DNA from: Bradyrhizobium amphicarpaeae
Lineage (GTDB): Bacteria > Pseudomonadota > Alphaproteobacteria > Rhizobiales > Xanthobacteraceae
Direction of reading: 5' to 3'
Assembly (NCBI RefSeq): GCF_002266435.3
Contig: NZ_CP029426.2
Coordinates: 558,001 to 622,000 of the forward strand
Length of the DNA: 64,000 nt
Made by a program: the position numbers and the translations under genes. This document shows, in pieces, positions 55,911 through 64,000 of this stretch (positions are counted from its first letter, which is position 1; each line of letters begins with the position of its first letter). The notes under the pieces were generated by a model. It saw only the letters and a program-made list of their open reading frames with translations. It ran no database searches and had not been told where the DNA came from.

Positions 55911-56711
55911 TTACTCGCTGGGCGCGAGATCGTCGCCGGATGCGGCTGGAGCTGCCTCGCGCTCGGGGCGCGGGCCATGCGGCCGGCGTCGCCGGCGCGG
56001 GAAGCGTTCGCCACCGCCGGCACCGCCCTCGAAACCGGGCTGGCCGCCATTCGCGCCGCCGTTCACCTGCGGCTGCGGGCCGGTGATGAAGGAGGGCAGA
56101 CGGTCGACGCTGCCGGCGTCGGCAACGACGGGCTGCGGCTGATTCAGCGGCAGCGGCTGAGGCTGGGGTTGGTATTGCGGCTGCGGACGATGCTCGCGCT
56201 CGCGGTGCTCGCGCGGCTGCTGGTTCTCACGCTGATAGGGCTGGTTGTCGCGCGGCTGATGATCACGTTGGTGATGTTCGCGCTGGCCGTCGCGGTCGCG
56301 CGCGAAAGGCTGCTGCTGTTGCGGCTGCGGGACGAAGCCCGGCTCCTGGCCGAAATTCGAGAAATTCTCGCCGTCGTCGTCGCCGTCGTCGCTATTGCTG
56401 CTGATCGGCTCGTCGCCGCGCGGCTGCTGGTTCTGGCGGAACTGTTCCTGGGCCGCGGCGATCAGGCGGAAATAATGCTCGGCGTGCTGGTAGTAGTTCT
56501 CGGCCGCAACGGGATCACCGGAGGAACGCGCGTCGCGGGCCAGCTGGAGATACTTTTCGGCGATGTGCGAGGCGGTGCCGCGGATCTTGATGTCGGGTCC
56601 GTTGGACTCGTAGACCCGGGTCATCGGGTTCTGGCTGCGCCGGTTATTGTTGTTGTTGTTATTGTTATTGTTGCGGTTGCGCATCCGCTGCTTGTTCTGA
56701 CCGTTTCTCAT
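55911..56711 (-). CDS. DUF4167 protein with poly-Asn stretch
   Basis: The 266-residue protein starts with MRNGQNKQRMRNR followed by about ten Asn, then the DUF4167 core GPDIKIRGTASHIAEKYLQLARDARSSGDPVAAENYYQHAEHYFRL, and a long low-complexity tail rich in Gln, Pro, Arg and Glu. RNA binding has been suggested by its basic repeats, but function is unknown. It lies downstream of prmC on the same strand. Confidence 0.88.
   Translation of the reverse strand: MRNGQNKQRMRNRNNNNNNNNNNRRSQNPMTRVYESNGPDIKIRGTASHIAEKYLQLARDARSSGDPVAAENYYQHAEHYFRLIAAAQEQFRQNQQPRGDEPISSNSDDGDDDGENFSNFGQEPGFVPQPQQQQPFARDRDGQREHHQRDHQPRDNQPYQRENQQPREHREREHRPQPQYQPQPQPLPLNQPQPVVADAGSVDRLPSFITGPQPQVNGGANGGQPGFEGGAGGGERFPRRRRRPHGPRPEREAAPAASGDDLAPSE
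56644..56673. repeat. Trinucleotide repeat coding for poly-Asn
   Basis: On the minus strand the stretch is about ten alternating AAC/AAT codons within the DUF4167 gene. The trinucleotide run could vary in length by slippage without a frameshift. Confidence 0.8.
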
Positions 56712-57170
56712 GTCCTGCCTTTAATTCCAGCCCTAAACGTTGCACGCGTTACTGATTGCTAGGAGTGACCTGGTGACAGCGGTTCACATCGCTCGCGCGC
56801 ACCGCGCGCAAGAGCGGATCGAACCCTGCCGATGTTCGTCGACCGTCGCGCAACAAAGACGCGTTCCCCACCCGCCAGCACTGATCGCCAGCGAATCCAT
56901 TCATTTTGCCTGCCGAAACAAGCCCAGCTGTGTTGCGTAAATCTTCAAGCGCAATATCAGGCTTTCGTTCACTTTGCGGTCGGAGAGCAGCGCAGCTCCA
57001 CTGGCTATCGCGCTTCACAGGACCTGCGGCTTGGAACCTTTATCAGTAAAGCTCTCGCCCGAGAGCCCGGCTTTCGCCCGTAGGTCTACGGGGCCGGCAC
57101 CGATCTATTGATTGGAACGTAGTCGTTCCCAAGGGATATTCCAAGAGCTTTTTGCAGGCCAATCCGGCTT
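56712..57170. other. Gap between DUF4167 gene and prmC
   Basis: This 459-base stretch has no supported gene. Short open frames on both strands lack coding character. It may contain the DUF4167 promoter. No tRNA or terminator was recognised. Confidence 0.45.
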
Positions 57171-58067
57171 TTATGGGGGCATTTTTCGGGCCGAAACGGC
57201 ACGCGGAATGCCCGCCAGGTCGGCCTTGGGTGGCCTGTCCACCGTTAACCCGCCGGCCGTCATCAAGGTTTCAATCGTCCGGGCCTGCCCCTGTCCGGCC
57301 TCGACAATCAGCGCTCCGCCGGGGGCGAGACGCTCGGCGGCCTGCGGGATCAAGACGCGATAGGCGTCATATCCGTCATTGCCGCCGTCGAGCGCCAGAC
57401 GCGGATCGTGCTCGCGCACCTCGATGCTCAGGGTCGGGATTTCGGCGGAGGGAATATAGGGCGGGTTCGAGACGATGAGATCGAACGGGCCACGCAGCGC
57501 CGCCAGATAGGAGCAGGCGACGAAGCCGGCGCGGCGGGCGAGGCCGAGGGCGACCGCGTTGTCGCTCGCCGTATCGAGCGCCATCAGGCTGACATCGGTG
57601 CCGACCCCGAACGCATCGGGAATCTCGCGCAGCAATGCGAGCAGGATGGCGCCGGATCCGACGCCGATATCTGCGATGCGCGGGCCCCGGCCCGAAATCG
57701 CCAGCCCGCGAAAAATCTCGAGCGCGAGCTCGACGACGGTCTCGGTGTCCGGCCGCGGGACCAGCGTCGCCTCGGACAACCGCAACGGCATGCCCCAGAA
57801 CTCCCGCGTGCCGAGAATGCGGGCGACCGGCTCATGCGCGAGCCGGCGCTGCGCGTATCGTTCGAGCCGCGTGGCTTCGTCAGGCGTGAGTTGTCGCGAT
57901 GCCTGCGTCACCATGCCGGTCAGATCGAGCTCCAGTGCGGCCCCGACGAGCAGGCGCGCATCGAGGGCCGCCTCTTCGATGCCGGCCGATCGCAGCCGTG
58001 CCGCGAGCGCGCGCCGCGCACTCTCGACGTCATGTCCGGGACCGAAGCCTGTCGTCAATGGAACCAT
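57171..58067 (-). CDS. prmC: PrmC, release factor glutamine methyltransferase
   Basis: The 298-residue enzyme methylates the GGQ glutamine of release factors. It has LVPRPDTETVVELAL, IADIGVGSGAILLALLRE and the catalytic NPPY in VSNPPYIPSAEI. The start near 58067 (MVPLTTGFGPG) is likely; an ATG four codons upstream is possible. In related genomes prfA-prmC-DUF4167 are linked; prfA is not seen here. Confidence 0.9.
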   Translation of the reverse strand: MVPLTTGFGPGHDVESARRALAARLRSAGIEEAALDARLLVGAALELDLTGMVTQASRQLTPDEATRLERYAQRRLAHEPVARILGTREFWGMPLRLSEATLVPRPDTETVVELALEIFRGLAISGRGPRIADIGVGSGAILLALLREIPDAFGVGTDVSLMALDTASDNAVALGLARRAGFVACSYLAALRGPFDLIVSNPPYIPSAEIPTLSIEVREHDPRLALDGGNDGYDAYRVLIPQAAERLAPGGALIVEAGQGQARTIETLMTAGGLTVDRPPKADLAGIPRAVSARKMPP

Positions 58068-58157
58068 CCTGCCTGGCATCGTGGATAGATCGGCAGGCTT
58101 GCTTGCGTCAACGGAAAGGAGCGCGTTTGATCGCGCCTCGCTAGCGTGGAGGGGTCC

Positions 58158-58583
58158 ATGACGGCCTATGACGACCAGAATTTGTTCGCAAAGATCCTGC
58201 GCGGCGAGATCCCCTGCTTCGAGGTTTTCAGGGACGACCGCAGCCTGGCCTTCCTTGACATCATGCCGCGCGCGCCCGGGCACACGCTGGTGATTCCGCG
58301 GGCGCCGGCGCGCGGCATTCTGGATATCGCGGAGGACGATCTCGCCGCCGTCGCCCGGACGGCCAAGCGGATCGCGCTTGCGGCGATGAAGGCGTTCGAC
58401 GCGGAGGGGATCATCCTCCAGCAGTTCAGCGAACCGGCCAGCGGGCAGGTGGTGCTTCACCTGCACATGCACGTCATGCCTGTCAGGGCCGGCGTCGAAC
58501 TGTTGCCGGCGCAGACGCGCAAGGAAGATATGGCCGTGCTCGCCGACCACGCCAAGCGGATGATCGCGGCGCTTGGCAGCTGA
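58158..58583 (+). CDS. HIT-family protein
   Basis: The 141-residue product has the HxHxH motif in VVLHLHMHVMP and the N-terminal FAKILRGEIPCFEVFRDDRSLAFLD, matching Hint-type HIT proteins, which hydrolyse nucleoside phosphoramidates. ATG 58158 follows GGAGGGGTCC. Confidence 0.92.
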   Translation: MTAYDDQNLFAKILRGEIPCFEVFRDDRSLAFLDIMPRAPGHTLVIPRAPARGILDIAEDDLAAVARTAKRIALAAMKAFDAEGIILQQFSEPASGQVVLHLHMHVMPVRAGVELLPAQTRKEDMAVLADHAKRMIAALGS

Positions 58584-58596
58584 TTGCGGCGACCGA

Positions 58597-59295
58597 TCAG
58601 ACGCCGAGATAGCGCTGCAGCAGCTCCGGCTGGGCCTTGAGCTCCTGAGCCGGGCCCTCGTGGACGATGTGGCCGTTGTTGATGATGTAGATCCGGCTCG
58701 CCAGCGCCAGCGTCGCGGCCAGGTTCTGCTCGACCAGCACGATGGTCTGGCCGGCCGCCGCCAGCTCGCGGCAGGCCTTGACGAGATCGTGGACGATGAC
58801 GGGTGCAAGTCCCTCGAACGGCTCGTCGAGCAGCACGATCTTGGGATCGCGCACCAGCGCCCGCGCGATCGCGAGCATCTGCTGCTCGCCGCCGGAGAGC
58901 TCGGTGCCGCGGTTGCTGCGCCGCTCCTTCAGCCGCGGAAACATCTCGTAGATGCGGCCGAGCGGCCAGCGCTTCGGCGCGGTGATCCCGGCAAGGACGA
59001 TGTTCTCCTCCACCGACAGGCTGCCGAAGACGCGGCGCTCCTCGTGCACGAGCTGCATTCCCGCCTGCGCGATCCTGTGGCTCCTGCGTCCGGCGATATC
59101 GACGCCGTCGAACTTCACGCTGCCGCTGCGCGGCGTCACGACGCCCATCAGGCTCTTCAGCGTCGTGCTCTTGCCGGCGCCGTTGCGGCCAAGCAGCGCC
59201 ACCACCTCGTGACGTTCGACGTGCATGGCGACGTCGAACAGGATGTGGGAATCGCCGTAATAGCTGTTCAAGCCGTTGACCTCGATCAGGCTCAT
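58597..59295 (-). CDS. livF: Branched-chain amino acid-type ABC ATPase (LivF)
   Basis: The 232-residue ATPase has Walker A GRNGAGKSTT, LSGGEQQMLAIARAL and IVLLDEPFEGLAP, and starts with LIEVNGLNSYYGDSHILF. It is the last gene of the leftward operon and overlaps the preceding livM-livG fusion by four bases. Confidence 0.93.
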   Translation of the reverse strand: MSLIEVNGLNSYYGDSHILFDVAMHVERHEVVALLGRNGAGKSTTLKSLMGVVTPRSGSVKFDGVDIAGRRSHRIAQAGMQLVHEERRVFGSLSVEENIVLAGITAPKRWPLGRIYEMFPRLKERRSNRGTELSGGEQQMLAIARALVRDPKIVLLDEPFEGLAPVIVHDLVKACRELAAAGQTIVLVEQNLAATLALASRIYIINNGHIVHEGPAQELKAQPELLQRYLGV

Positions 59296-61130
59296 GCGGC
59301 GATCTCCCCATGCACGCCGCCGAGATAGGCCTCCTGCACCGCGGCGTTGGTCTTGATTTCCTCCGGCGTACCGGAGACCAGCACTTTGCCCTCCTGGAGA
59401 ACCGTCACGCGTTCGACCAGCTCGAACATCGAATCCATGTCGTGGTCGATGATGATCATGGTGCGGCCGCGCGCGATCGATTTGAGCAGCTTGACGGTCT
59501 CGACCCGCTCGCGCGGGCTCATGCCCGCGAGCGGCTCGTCGAGCAGCAGCAGGCGCGGCGAGGTGGCGAGCGCGAGTCCGATCTCGAGCCTGCGCTTCTC
59601 GCCATAAGCGAGTTCGGCAACCGGCGTGTCGGCGCGGCGGGTCAAATTGACCAAGGCGAGCGTATGCTCCACCTGCTCCGTCAGGCCTTTGACGCTGGAG
59701 AGCTTGCGGAAGAGATCGAGGCGGAACTTGCCGCGCAGCTCGGCGAGTGCGGCGATCGTCAGATTCTCCCGTACGGTGAGGCCGGTGAAGAGCTGGTTGA
59801 CCTGATAGCTCTTGGTGAGCCCGAGCTGGCAAACCTCGGTGACCTTCAATCCCGTGATGTCGCGCCCCTCGAACACGATCTGGCCCGATGTCGGAGCGAT
59901 CTCGCAGGTCAACATCTTGAAGAAGGTCGATTTGCCGGCGCCGTTGGGACCGATGATGCCGCGCAGCTCACCCTGATTGACGCTGAAATCGATGTCGCTG
60001 TTGGCGACGAGTCCGCCATAGCGCTTGGTGAGGCCGGTGGCTTTCAGGATCGGCCCGGAATAAGCGGGGTGCGCGACCTCCTTGGCCTGCATCGGCGCCG
60101 GCGCGGGTTGCGCTGTCGTCTCGGCGTCCGGCTCGGCCTCCGTATCGCGCCGCTGACGCCTGCCGGAGACGAGGCGATAAAGGTCCGCTAGACCGCCGAT
60201 GATGCCGCCGCGCAGGAAACACACCAGCAGCACGAACACGACGCCGAGCACCAGCTTCCAGGCGGCACCCAGGCCCAGCGCGGATTGGAGGAAATCCTGC
60301 AAGAACAGCCAGACGGTCGCGCCGACCAGCGGCCCGAACAGCGTGCCTCGGCCGCCAATGGCGGTCTGCATCACCAGCTGGCCGGACGTGTCGAAGGTGA
60401 AGGCATCAGGCGGCATGAAGGCCTGGAGCACGCCGAGCAGGCCGCCGGCGAAACCGGCGTAAGCGGCGGCGATCACGAAAGCGGTCAGCTTGTAGCCGTG
60501 GATGTTGTGCCCGACCGCGGTGGCGCGCAGCGGATTGTCCCGGATCGCGCTGAAAATGGCGCCGACCGGCGAGCGCACGATCCTGAGCGCGATGATGACA
60601 CCGATGAAGTAGCACAGCGCGATGAACTGGTAGAGCGACCAGCCATTGGTGAAGTGGAGCGTGGTGAAGCCGAGATTGAAGCTCGGCGTCGGTACCCCCG
60701 GCAGACCGTTCTCGCCGCCGGTGAAATCGGAGAGCGGATTGAATTCGACGAAGAAGAACACTTCCGCGATCGCCACCGTGATCATGGCGAAGTAGATGCC
60801 GGTCCGGCGCAGCGCGATCAGGCCGATCAGATAGCCGGTCGCCGCCGCCGCGATCATGCCGATGACCAGCGCGCCCAGCACGTTGCCGAAGCCGGCGCGG
60901 GTCAGGAGGTAGGCCGCGACGAAGCCGCCGGTGCCGTAGAAGGCGGACTGGCCGAACGACAGCAGCCCGGTGAAGCCGAACAGGATGTCGAAGCCGAGGC
61001 CGAACAGGCCCCAGACCAGGATCCGGTTGACGGTGTTGGGTGCGAAGCCGAGATGTGGCAGCACGAAGGGAGCAATGATCAGGCCGATGGCCGTCAGTGT
61101 CTCGATCAGGAACGGGCGTTGCTTGAGCAT
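59292..61130 (-). CDS. LivM-LivG fusion (permease plus ATPase)
   Basis: The 612-residue product starts with a permease of about eight helices (LTAIGLIIAPFVLPHLG, LFGFTGLLSFGQSAFYGTGGF, LRATAVGHNIHGYKLTAFVIAAAYAG), about residues 1-335. A Pro/Ala-rich linker follows, then a full ABC ATPase (residues about 360-600: Walker A GPNGAGKSTFF, LAYGEKRRLEIGLALA, LLLLDEPLAGM). Normally livM and livG are two genes. The fusion is in frame and intact. Confidence 0.93.
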   Translation of the reverse strand: MLKQRPFLIETLTAIGLIIAPFVLPHLGFAPNTVNRILVWGLFGLGFDILFGFTGLLSFGQSAFYGTGGFVAAYLLTRAGFGNVLGALVIGMIAAAATGYLIGLIALRRTGIYFAMITVAIAEVFFFVEFNPLSDFTGGENGLPGVPTPSFNLGFTTLHFTNGWSLYQFIALCYFIGVIIALRIVRSPVGAIFSAIRDNPLRATAVGHNIHGYKLTAFVIAAAYAGFAGGLLGVLQAFMPPDAFTFDTSGQLVMQTAIGGRGTLFGPLVGATVWLFLQDFLQSALGLGAAWKLVLGVVFVLLVCFLRGGIIGGLADLYRLVSGRRQRRDTEAEPDAETTAQPAPAPMQAKEVAHPAYSGPILKATGLTKRYGGLVANSDIDFSVNQGELRGIIGPNGAGKSTFFKMLTCEIAPTSGQIVFEGRDITGLKVTEVCQLGLTKSYQVNQLFTGLTVRENLTIAALAELRGKFRLDLFRKLSSVKGLTEQVEHTLALVNLTRRADTPVAELAYGEKRRLEIGLALATSPRLLLLDEPLAGMSPRERVETVKLLKSIARGRTMIIIDHDMDSMFELVERVTVLQEGKVLVSGTPEEIKTNAAVQEAYLGGVHGEIAA

Positions 61131-61141
61131 CAGGAAATCAC

Positions 61142-62017
61142 TTACTCGCGGCCCTGGACGCCGAGCAGGCCATGCGGTCGCACCACGAGCACGAGCGTCA
61201 TTGCCGCAAACAGCATCACATAGGCGTAGCCGGGGTTGAACATGGAGGTGACGCTGATGATCTCGCCGGCGATCAGGCCGCCGAGGATCGCGCCCGGAAA
61301 CGAGCCGACGCCGCCGATCACCACCACCACGAAGGTCTGGACCAGGATGTCGTCACCGATGCCCGGTGTCAGCGACACCACTGGCGCGTTGACGATGCCG
61401 GCAAAGCCGGCGGCCATCGCGCCGATGCCGAACACCACCATGAAGACGCGATAGACGTTGATGCCGAGCGAATCCACCATCACCGAATCCTCGATGCCGG
61501 CCCGCACGATCATGCCGAGCCGGGTCCGGTAGAGGATGATGAACAGCGCCCCGAGCGCGATCGCGACGATGCCGACCACGGCGAGGCGGTAGGTCGGATA
61601 GAACATGAAGCCGAGATTGGTAATGCCCTGGAATATCGCCGGCGGCGGGACCAGCTGCGACTGGCTGGAGAAGATCAACCGGATGATTTCGACGAAGCAG
61701 ATGCCGAGCCCGAACGTCACGAGCAGCTGATCCTCGTGCGGTCGATGATAGAAATGGCGAATGATGACGCGTTCCATCGCGACGCCCAGCAGCATCACAA
61801 ACAGGGAGCCGGCGATCACGGCGATGATGAACGATTCCGTGTACTGGTAGGCGACGAAGCCGGCATAGCCGCCGATCATGAACATCGCGCCATGCGCGAG
61901 GTTGAGCACGCCGAGCGTGCCGTAGATGATGGTCAGGCCGGAGCTGATCAGCGCGAGCAGCGCGCCGAGCGCGAGCCCGTTGAAGAGCTGCGAGACGAGG
62001 TTGGGCCAACTGATCAT
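61142..62017 (-). CDS. livH: Branched-chain amino acid-type ABC permease (LivH)
   Basis: The 291-residue membrane protein has about eight helices (LALGALLALISSGLTIIYGTLG, NLAHGAMFMIGGYAGF, IGGVGSFPGAILGGLIAGEI) typical of LivH. ATG 62017 is preferred to an upstream ATG. It follows the binding-protein gene by about 100 bases. Confidence 0.93.
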   Translation of the reverse strand: MISWPNLVSQLFNGLALGALLALISSGLTIIYGTLGVLNLAHGAMFMIGGYAGFVAYQYTESFIIAVIAGSLFVMLLGVAMERVIIRHFYHRPHEDQLLVTFGLGICFVEIIRLIFSSQSQLVPPPAIFQGITNLGFMFYPTYRLAVVGIVAIALGALFIILYRTRLGMIVRAGIEDSVMVDSLGINVYRVFMVVFGIGAMAAGFAGIVNAPVVSLTPGIGDDILVQTFVVVVIGGVGSFPGAILGGLIAGEIISVTSMFNPGYAYVMLFAAMTLVLVVRPHGLLGVQGRE

Positions 62018-62117
62018 GCGATGGTCACGGTTGTGGCGCGTTCCGGCGGTGCGCAAAAAAGGGTGACGCCGCAGGAGCCGGAAGCGGCCTGCGGCGTCAC
62101 AGGGGGTTAGCGCGAGC

Positions 62118-63449
62118 TCAGCTGTAGTCGCCGGGATGGCAGCCGAAGGCGTCCGGCTTCTGCATCAAGCCTTCGCCCGGGACGATCTCGACCACGTCGT
62201 ACCAGTCTTCCTTGTTCTTCATGTCCTTCTGCTGCTTGCCCTTGACGATGAGCACGGGGCGAACGCACTGATGGTCCTCGGGGCGGTAGTGCACGTCGCC
62301 GACCAGGGACGGCAGCGTCTCGCCCTTTTCATAGGCCTTGATCACGTCGGGCGGGTTGAAGCTGCCGGCCTGCTCGCACATGTGCGCCCAATGCGCGAAG
62401 CTGACATAGGCGTTCTCCGCGCCCCATTCCGGCTTGTAGCCGTACTTCTTCTCGAAAGCCTCGTTGAACATCTTGGCGAGCGGGAACTTGTCCTCGATCG
62501 TCCACCAATAGTCGGTCGCGGCGTAGACGCCCTGCATCAGCCCACCGGTCTCGCGCGCGATGAAGGGCACCTGGTAGGGGACGACCAGCTTCATCTTGTC
62601 GAGCACGCCGAACTGCTTGGCCTGCTGGGTCGACAGCACCGCGTCGTGGCCCCAGTTGACGTTGATCAGCACGTCGGCGCCGGAATTCGCGACGTTCAGC
62701 AGATAGGAGGAATAATCGGGCGCGCCGAGCGGGGCGACCTGGTTGGTCACGGTGGTCCAGCCGGCGGTTGCGAGGAAGTCCTGCATCGACTTGGTGACGG
62801 TGTGACCGTAGGTGTAGTCAGGCGTGAGATACGCAGCCTTCTTGCCTTTGCCGAACTCCCTGACCATGACGGGGCCGATCGCCGCCGCGGCGGTCTGGCC
62901 GAAGAAATTCTGGCGGAAGCCGTAGCGGACGCAGTCCTTGCCGGTGGTGTCGTTCGACCCGGAGATGCCGCAGACGAAGATCACTTTCTCGCGCTGGGCG
63001 AGCTTGTTGAGTGCGACCGCAACGGCGCTCGAGGTACCGCCGGTGATCATGATCGCCTTGTTCTCGCTGATGAAACGCTGCTGTGCCTGCACCGCCTCGT
63101 TCGGTTTGGCTGCGGAATCCGCGACGCCGAATTTCAGCTCCTTGCCGAGCACGCCCTTGCTGGTCTTCGGCGAGATCTTCTTGATCAGGTCGTGACCGCT
63201 GTTGATGTGCTCGATAGCGAGCTGATAGCCCTTGAGCTCGTCCTCGCCCTGAACGGCATAGGTTCCGGTGCGCGGCACCGAGATGCCGATGAAGGCGGTG
63301 GAACCCGAAACGCCTGCGGGATACGAGCCGATCGGCTTGTCCTCGGCAAAGGCGGGCATCGCAGGCAGCACCGAGCCGCCGATGAGGCCCGCCGTGGTCT
63401 GGAGCAGGCCGCGGCGCGAGAGGCCACGGCGAATGAGTTGGTCAGTCAT
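62118..63449 (-). CDS. Periplasmic substrate-binding protein of the ABC operon
   Basis: The 443-residue protein has a Tat-like signal (LSRRGLLQTTAGLIGGSVLPA) and a type I periplasmic-binding fold: FIGISVPRTGTYAVQGEDELKGYQLAIEHIN, AKPNEAVQAQQRFISENKAIMITGG, and a late YVSFAHWAHMCEQAG. It resembles LivJ/amide- or urea-type binding proteins, so the real ligand may be an amino acid, amide or urea. It heads the operon. Confidence 0.88.
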   Translation of the reverse strand: MTDQLIRRGLSRRGLLQTTAGLIGGSVLPAMPAFAEDKPIGSYPAGVSGSTAFIGISVPRTGTYAVQGEDELKGYQLAIEHINSGHDLIKKISPKTSKGVLGKELKFGVADSAAKPNEAVQAQQRFISENKAIMITGGTSSAVAVALNKLAQREKVIFVCGISGSNDTTGKDCVRYGFRQNFFGQTAAAAIGPVMVREFGKGKKAAYLTPDYTYGHTVTKSMQDFLATAGWTTVTNQVAPLGAPDYSSYLLNVANSGADVLINVNWGHDAVLSTQQAKQFGVLDKMKLVVPYQVPFIARETGGLMQGVYAATDYWWTIEDKFPLAKMFNEAFEKKYGYKPEWGAENAYVSFAHWAHMCEQAGSFNPPDVIKAYEKGETLPSLVGDVHYRPEDHQCVRPVLIVKGKQQKDMKNKEDWYDVVEIVPGEGLMQKPDAFGCHPGDYS

Positions 63450-63639
63450 GATCGTTTCCTCCGGATATCGTTCTTGTTTGCAGGCAAAGCACGACCTGTC
63501 CGGCGGCAGCCGGCCTCGAAGGGCCTGCCTGCACCGGGCACGTCACATCCGCGTGTGGCTCCTGGACGTAAACATTGCTTGTGAACACCTTCTGTCAATT
63601 TCGTCTTTGGTCGAACGATCGAGATTATCGCGTGAAAAC

Positions 63640-63656
63640 ATATCGGATAACGATAT
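63640..63656. promoter_or_regulatory. Short palindrome in the operon's upstream region
   Basis: ATATCG and CGATAT are separated by GATAA, an inverted repeat between the binding-protein gene (leftward) and the partial gene (rightward). It may be an operator. Confidence 0.35.
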
Positions 63657-63702
63657 ATATTAGTCTTTGTGAGTACGAGGCTGGCGGGTTCGGCGGAGCA
63701 AA

Positions 63703-64000
63703 ATGGCGCGGCAGACACCAGTGGCGGGTTCCCGGAAGCAGCAAGCATGGCCGCAAGCGGCGGAGCGACAGGCAACGGAGGGGAACGATCAGCATGCGGC
63801 GGCGCAGCCTGGCGATGCCGCCCGCACTGCCGAACCGCGCAATCGGCCCGGCCGACACGCGCTCGTCGTCGGCGGCAGCGTTCATTCAAGGCGCGAGCCC
63901 GGCCCGATGCAGAAGCTCAGCGTGCGCGCCCAGAACGTGTTGAAGGAACTCGCGGTCGAACTCACCGGCGAACAGGCGCCGAAGGGAACTTGGTCGCCCT
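63703..64000 (+). CDS. Partial unassigned gene cut by window end
   Basis: From ATG 63703, with GGAG five bases upstream, an open frame continues to the right edge without a stop. The first 67 residues are polar, Gln-, Ala- and Arg-rich, then it reads MQKLSVRAQNVLKELAVELTG, a helical start that recalls short DNA-binding proteins. The real start may be this later ATG. The 3' part is missing, so no function can be assigned. Confidence 0.4.
   Translation, partial: MARQTPVAGSRKQQAWPQAAERQATEGNDQHAAAQPGDAARTAEPRNRPGRHALVVGGSVHSRREPGPMQKLSVRAQNVLKELAVELTGEQAPKGTWSP

Overview
The window is high-GC, densely coded alphaproteobacterial DNA. It carries a nitrogen-fixation gene cluster of the kind found in Bradyrhizobium, especially photosynthetic or free-living strains; this assignment is inferred from gene content, gene order and promoter type. 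No nodulation genes are visible. nifD, nifK, nifE, nifN, nifX and nifA are not in the window and presumably lie to the left of base 1.

Bases 1-30,900 are the nif region. From left to right: fdxB and hspQ; a set of unassigned genes with a Rieske protein; an IscA-type gene with nifU (NFU domain only), nifS, nifT and a SIR2-like gene; nifB with two ferredoxin/IscA-type genes, TPR and LRV proteins, two nifZ genes, a DegT-like protein, a [2Fe-2S] ferredoxin, a second Rieske protein and a truncated haemoglobin; a leftward block (TPR paralogue, DUF59 protein, degenerate dienelactone hydrolase, small protein); bolA, a CGFS glutaredoxin and a thioredoxin-like ferredoxin; a leftward ArsC-like gene and a response-regulator-like gene; nifH, nifQ and an Irr-like regulator; nifV, a serine acetyltransferase and nifW; fixABCX and mop; and leftward modABC divergent from modD. 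This region has seven intergenic nodes where a perfect NifA-type site (TGT-N10-ACA) lies with one or two -24/-12 sigma-54 promoters (GG-N10-GC), and an eighth node (fixA) with an imperfect site. Five of these nodes appear to drive transcription in both directions, so even the unassigned leftward genes look like part of the NifA regulon. The products fit one job: Fe-S and FeMo-cofactor assembly (NifB, NifS, NifU, NifV, NifQ, NifW, NifZ, IscA types, BolA/Grx), electron supply (FixABCX, ferredoxins), molybdate supply (ModABCD, Mop) and oxygen or redox protection.

Three proteins in this regulon keep the fold of an enzyme or signalling family but have lost its key residue: a DegT-type aminotransferase without the PLP lysine, a dienelactone hydrolase without its Cys and His, and a receiver domain without its phosphoacceptor Asp. 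These are the most unusual observations here. A small gene between the second Rieske gene and the haemoglobin gene is frameshifted.

Bases 30,900-64,000 are a chromosomal backbone with no NifA nodes found: a three-domain peptidoglycan-active protein; an amidase with a histone-H1-like tail; metY-metA; a polysaccharide deacetylase; recQ; acdS with its Lrp-type regulator; a cysteine synthase-like gene; a GGDEF/PAS protein; an outer-membrane-like protein; an esterase; a branched-chain aminotransferase; phaR, phaA and phaB; a DMT transporter; gloB; methyltransferases; a DUF4167 gene and prmC; a HIT protein; a leftward branched-chain amino acid-type ABC operon with a LivM-LivG fusion; and a gene truncated by the right edge.

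All assignments come from reading the sequence and remembered family features. No database search was run.
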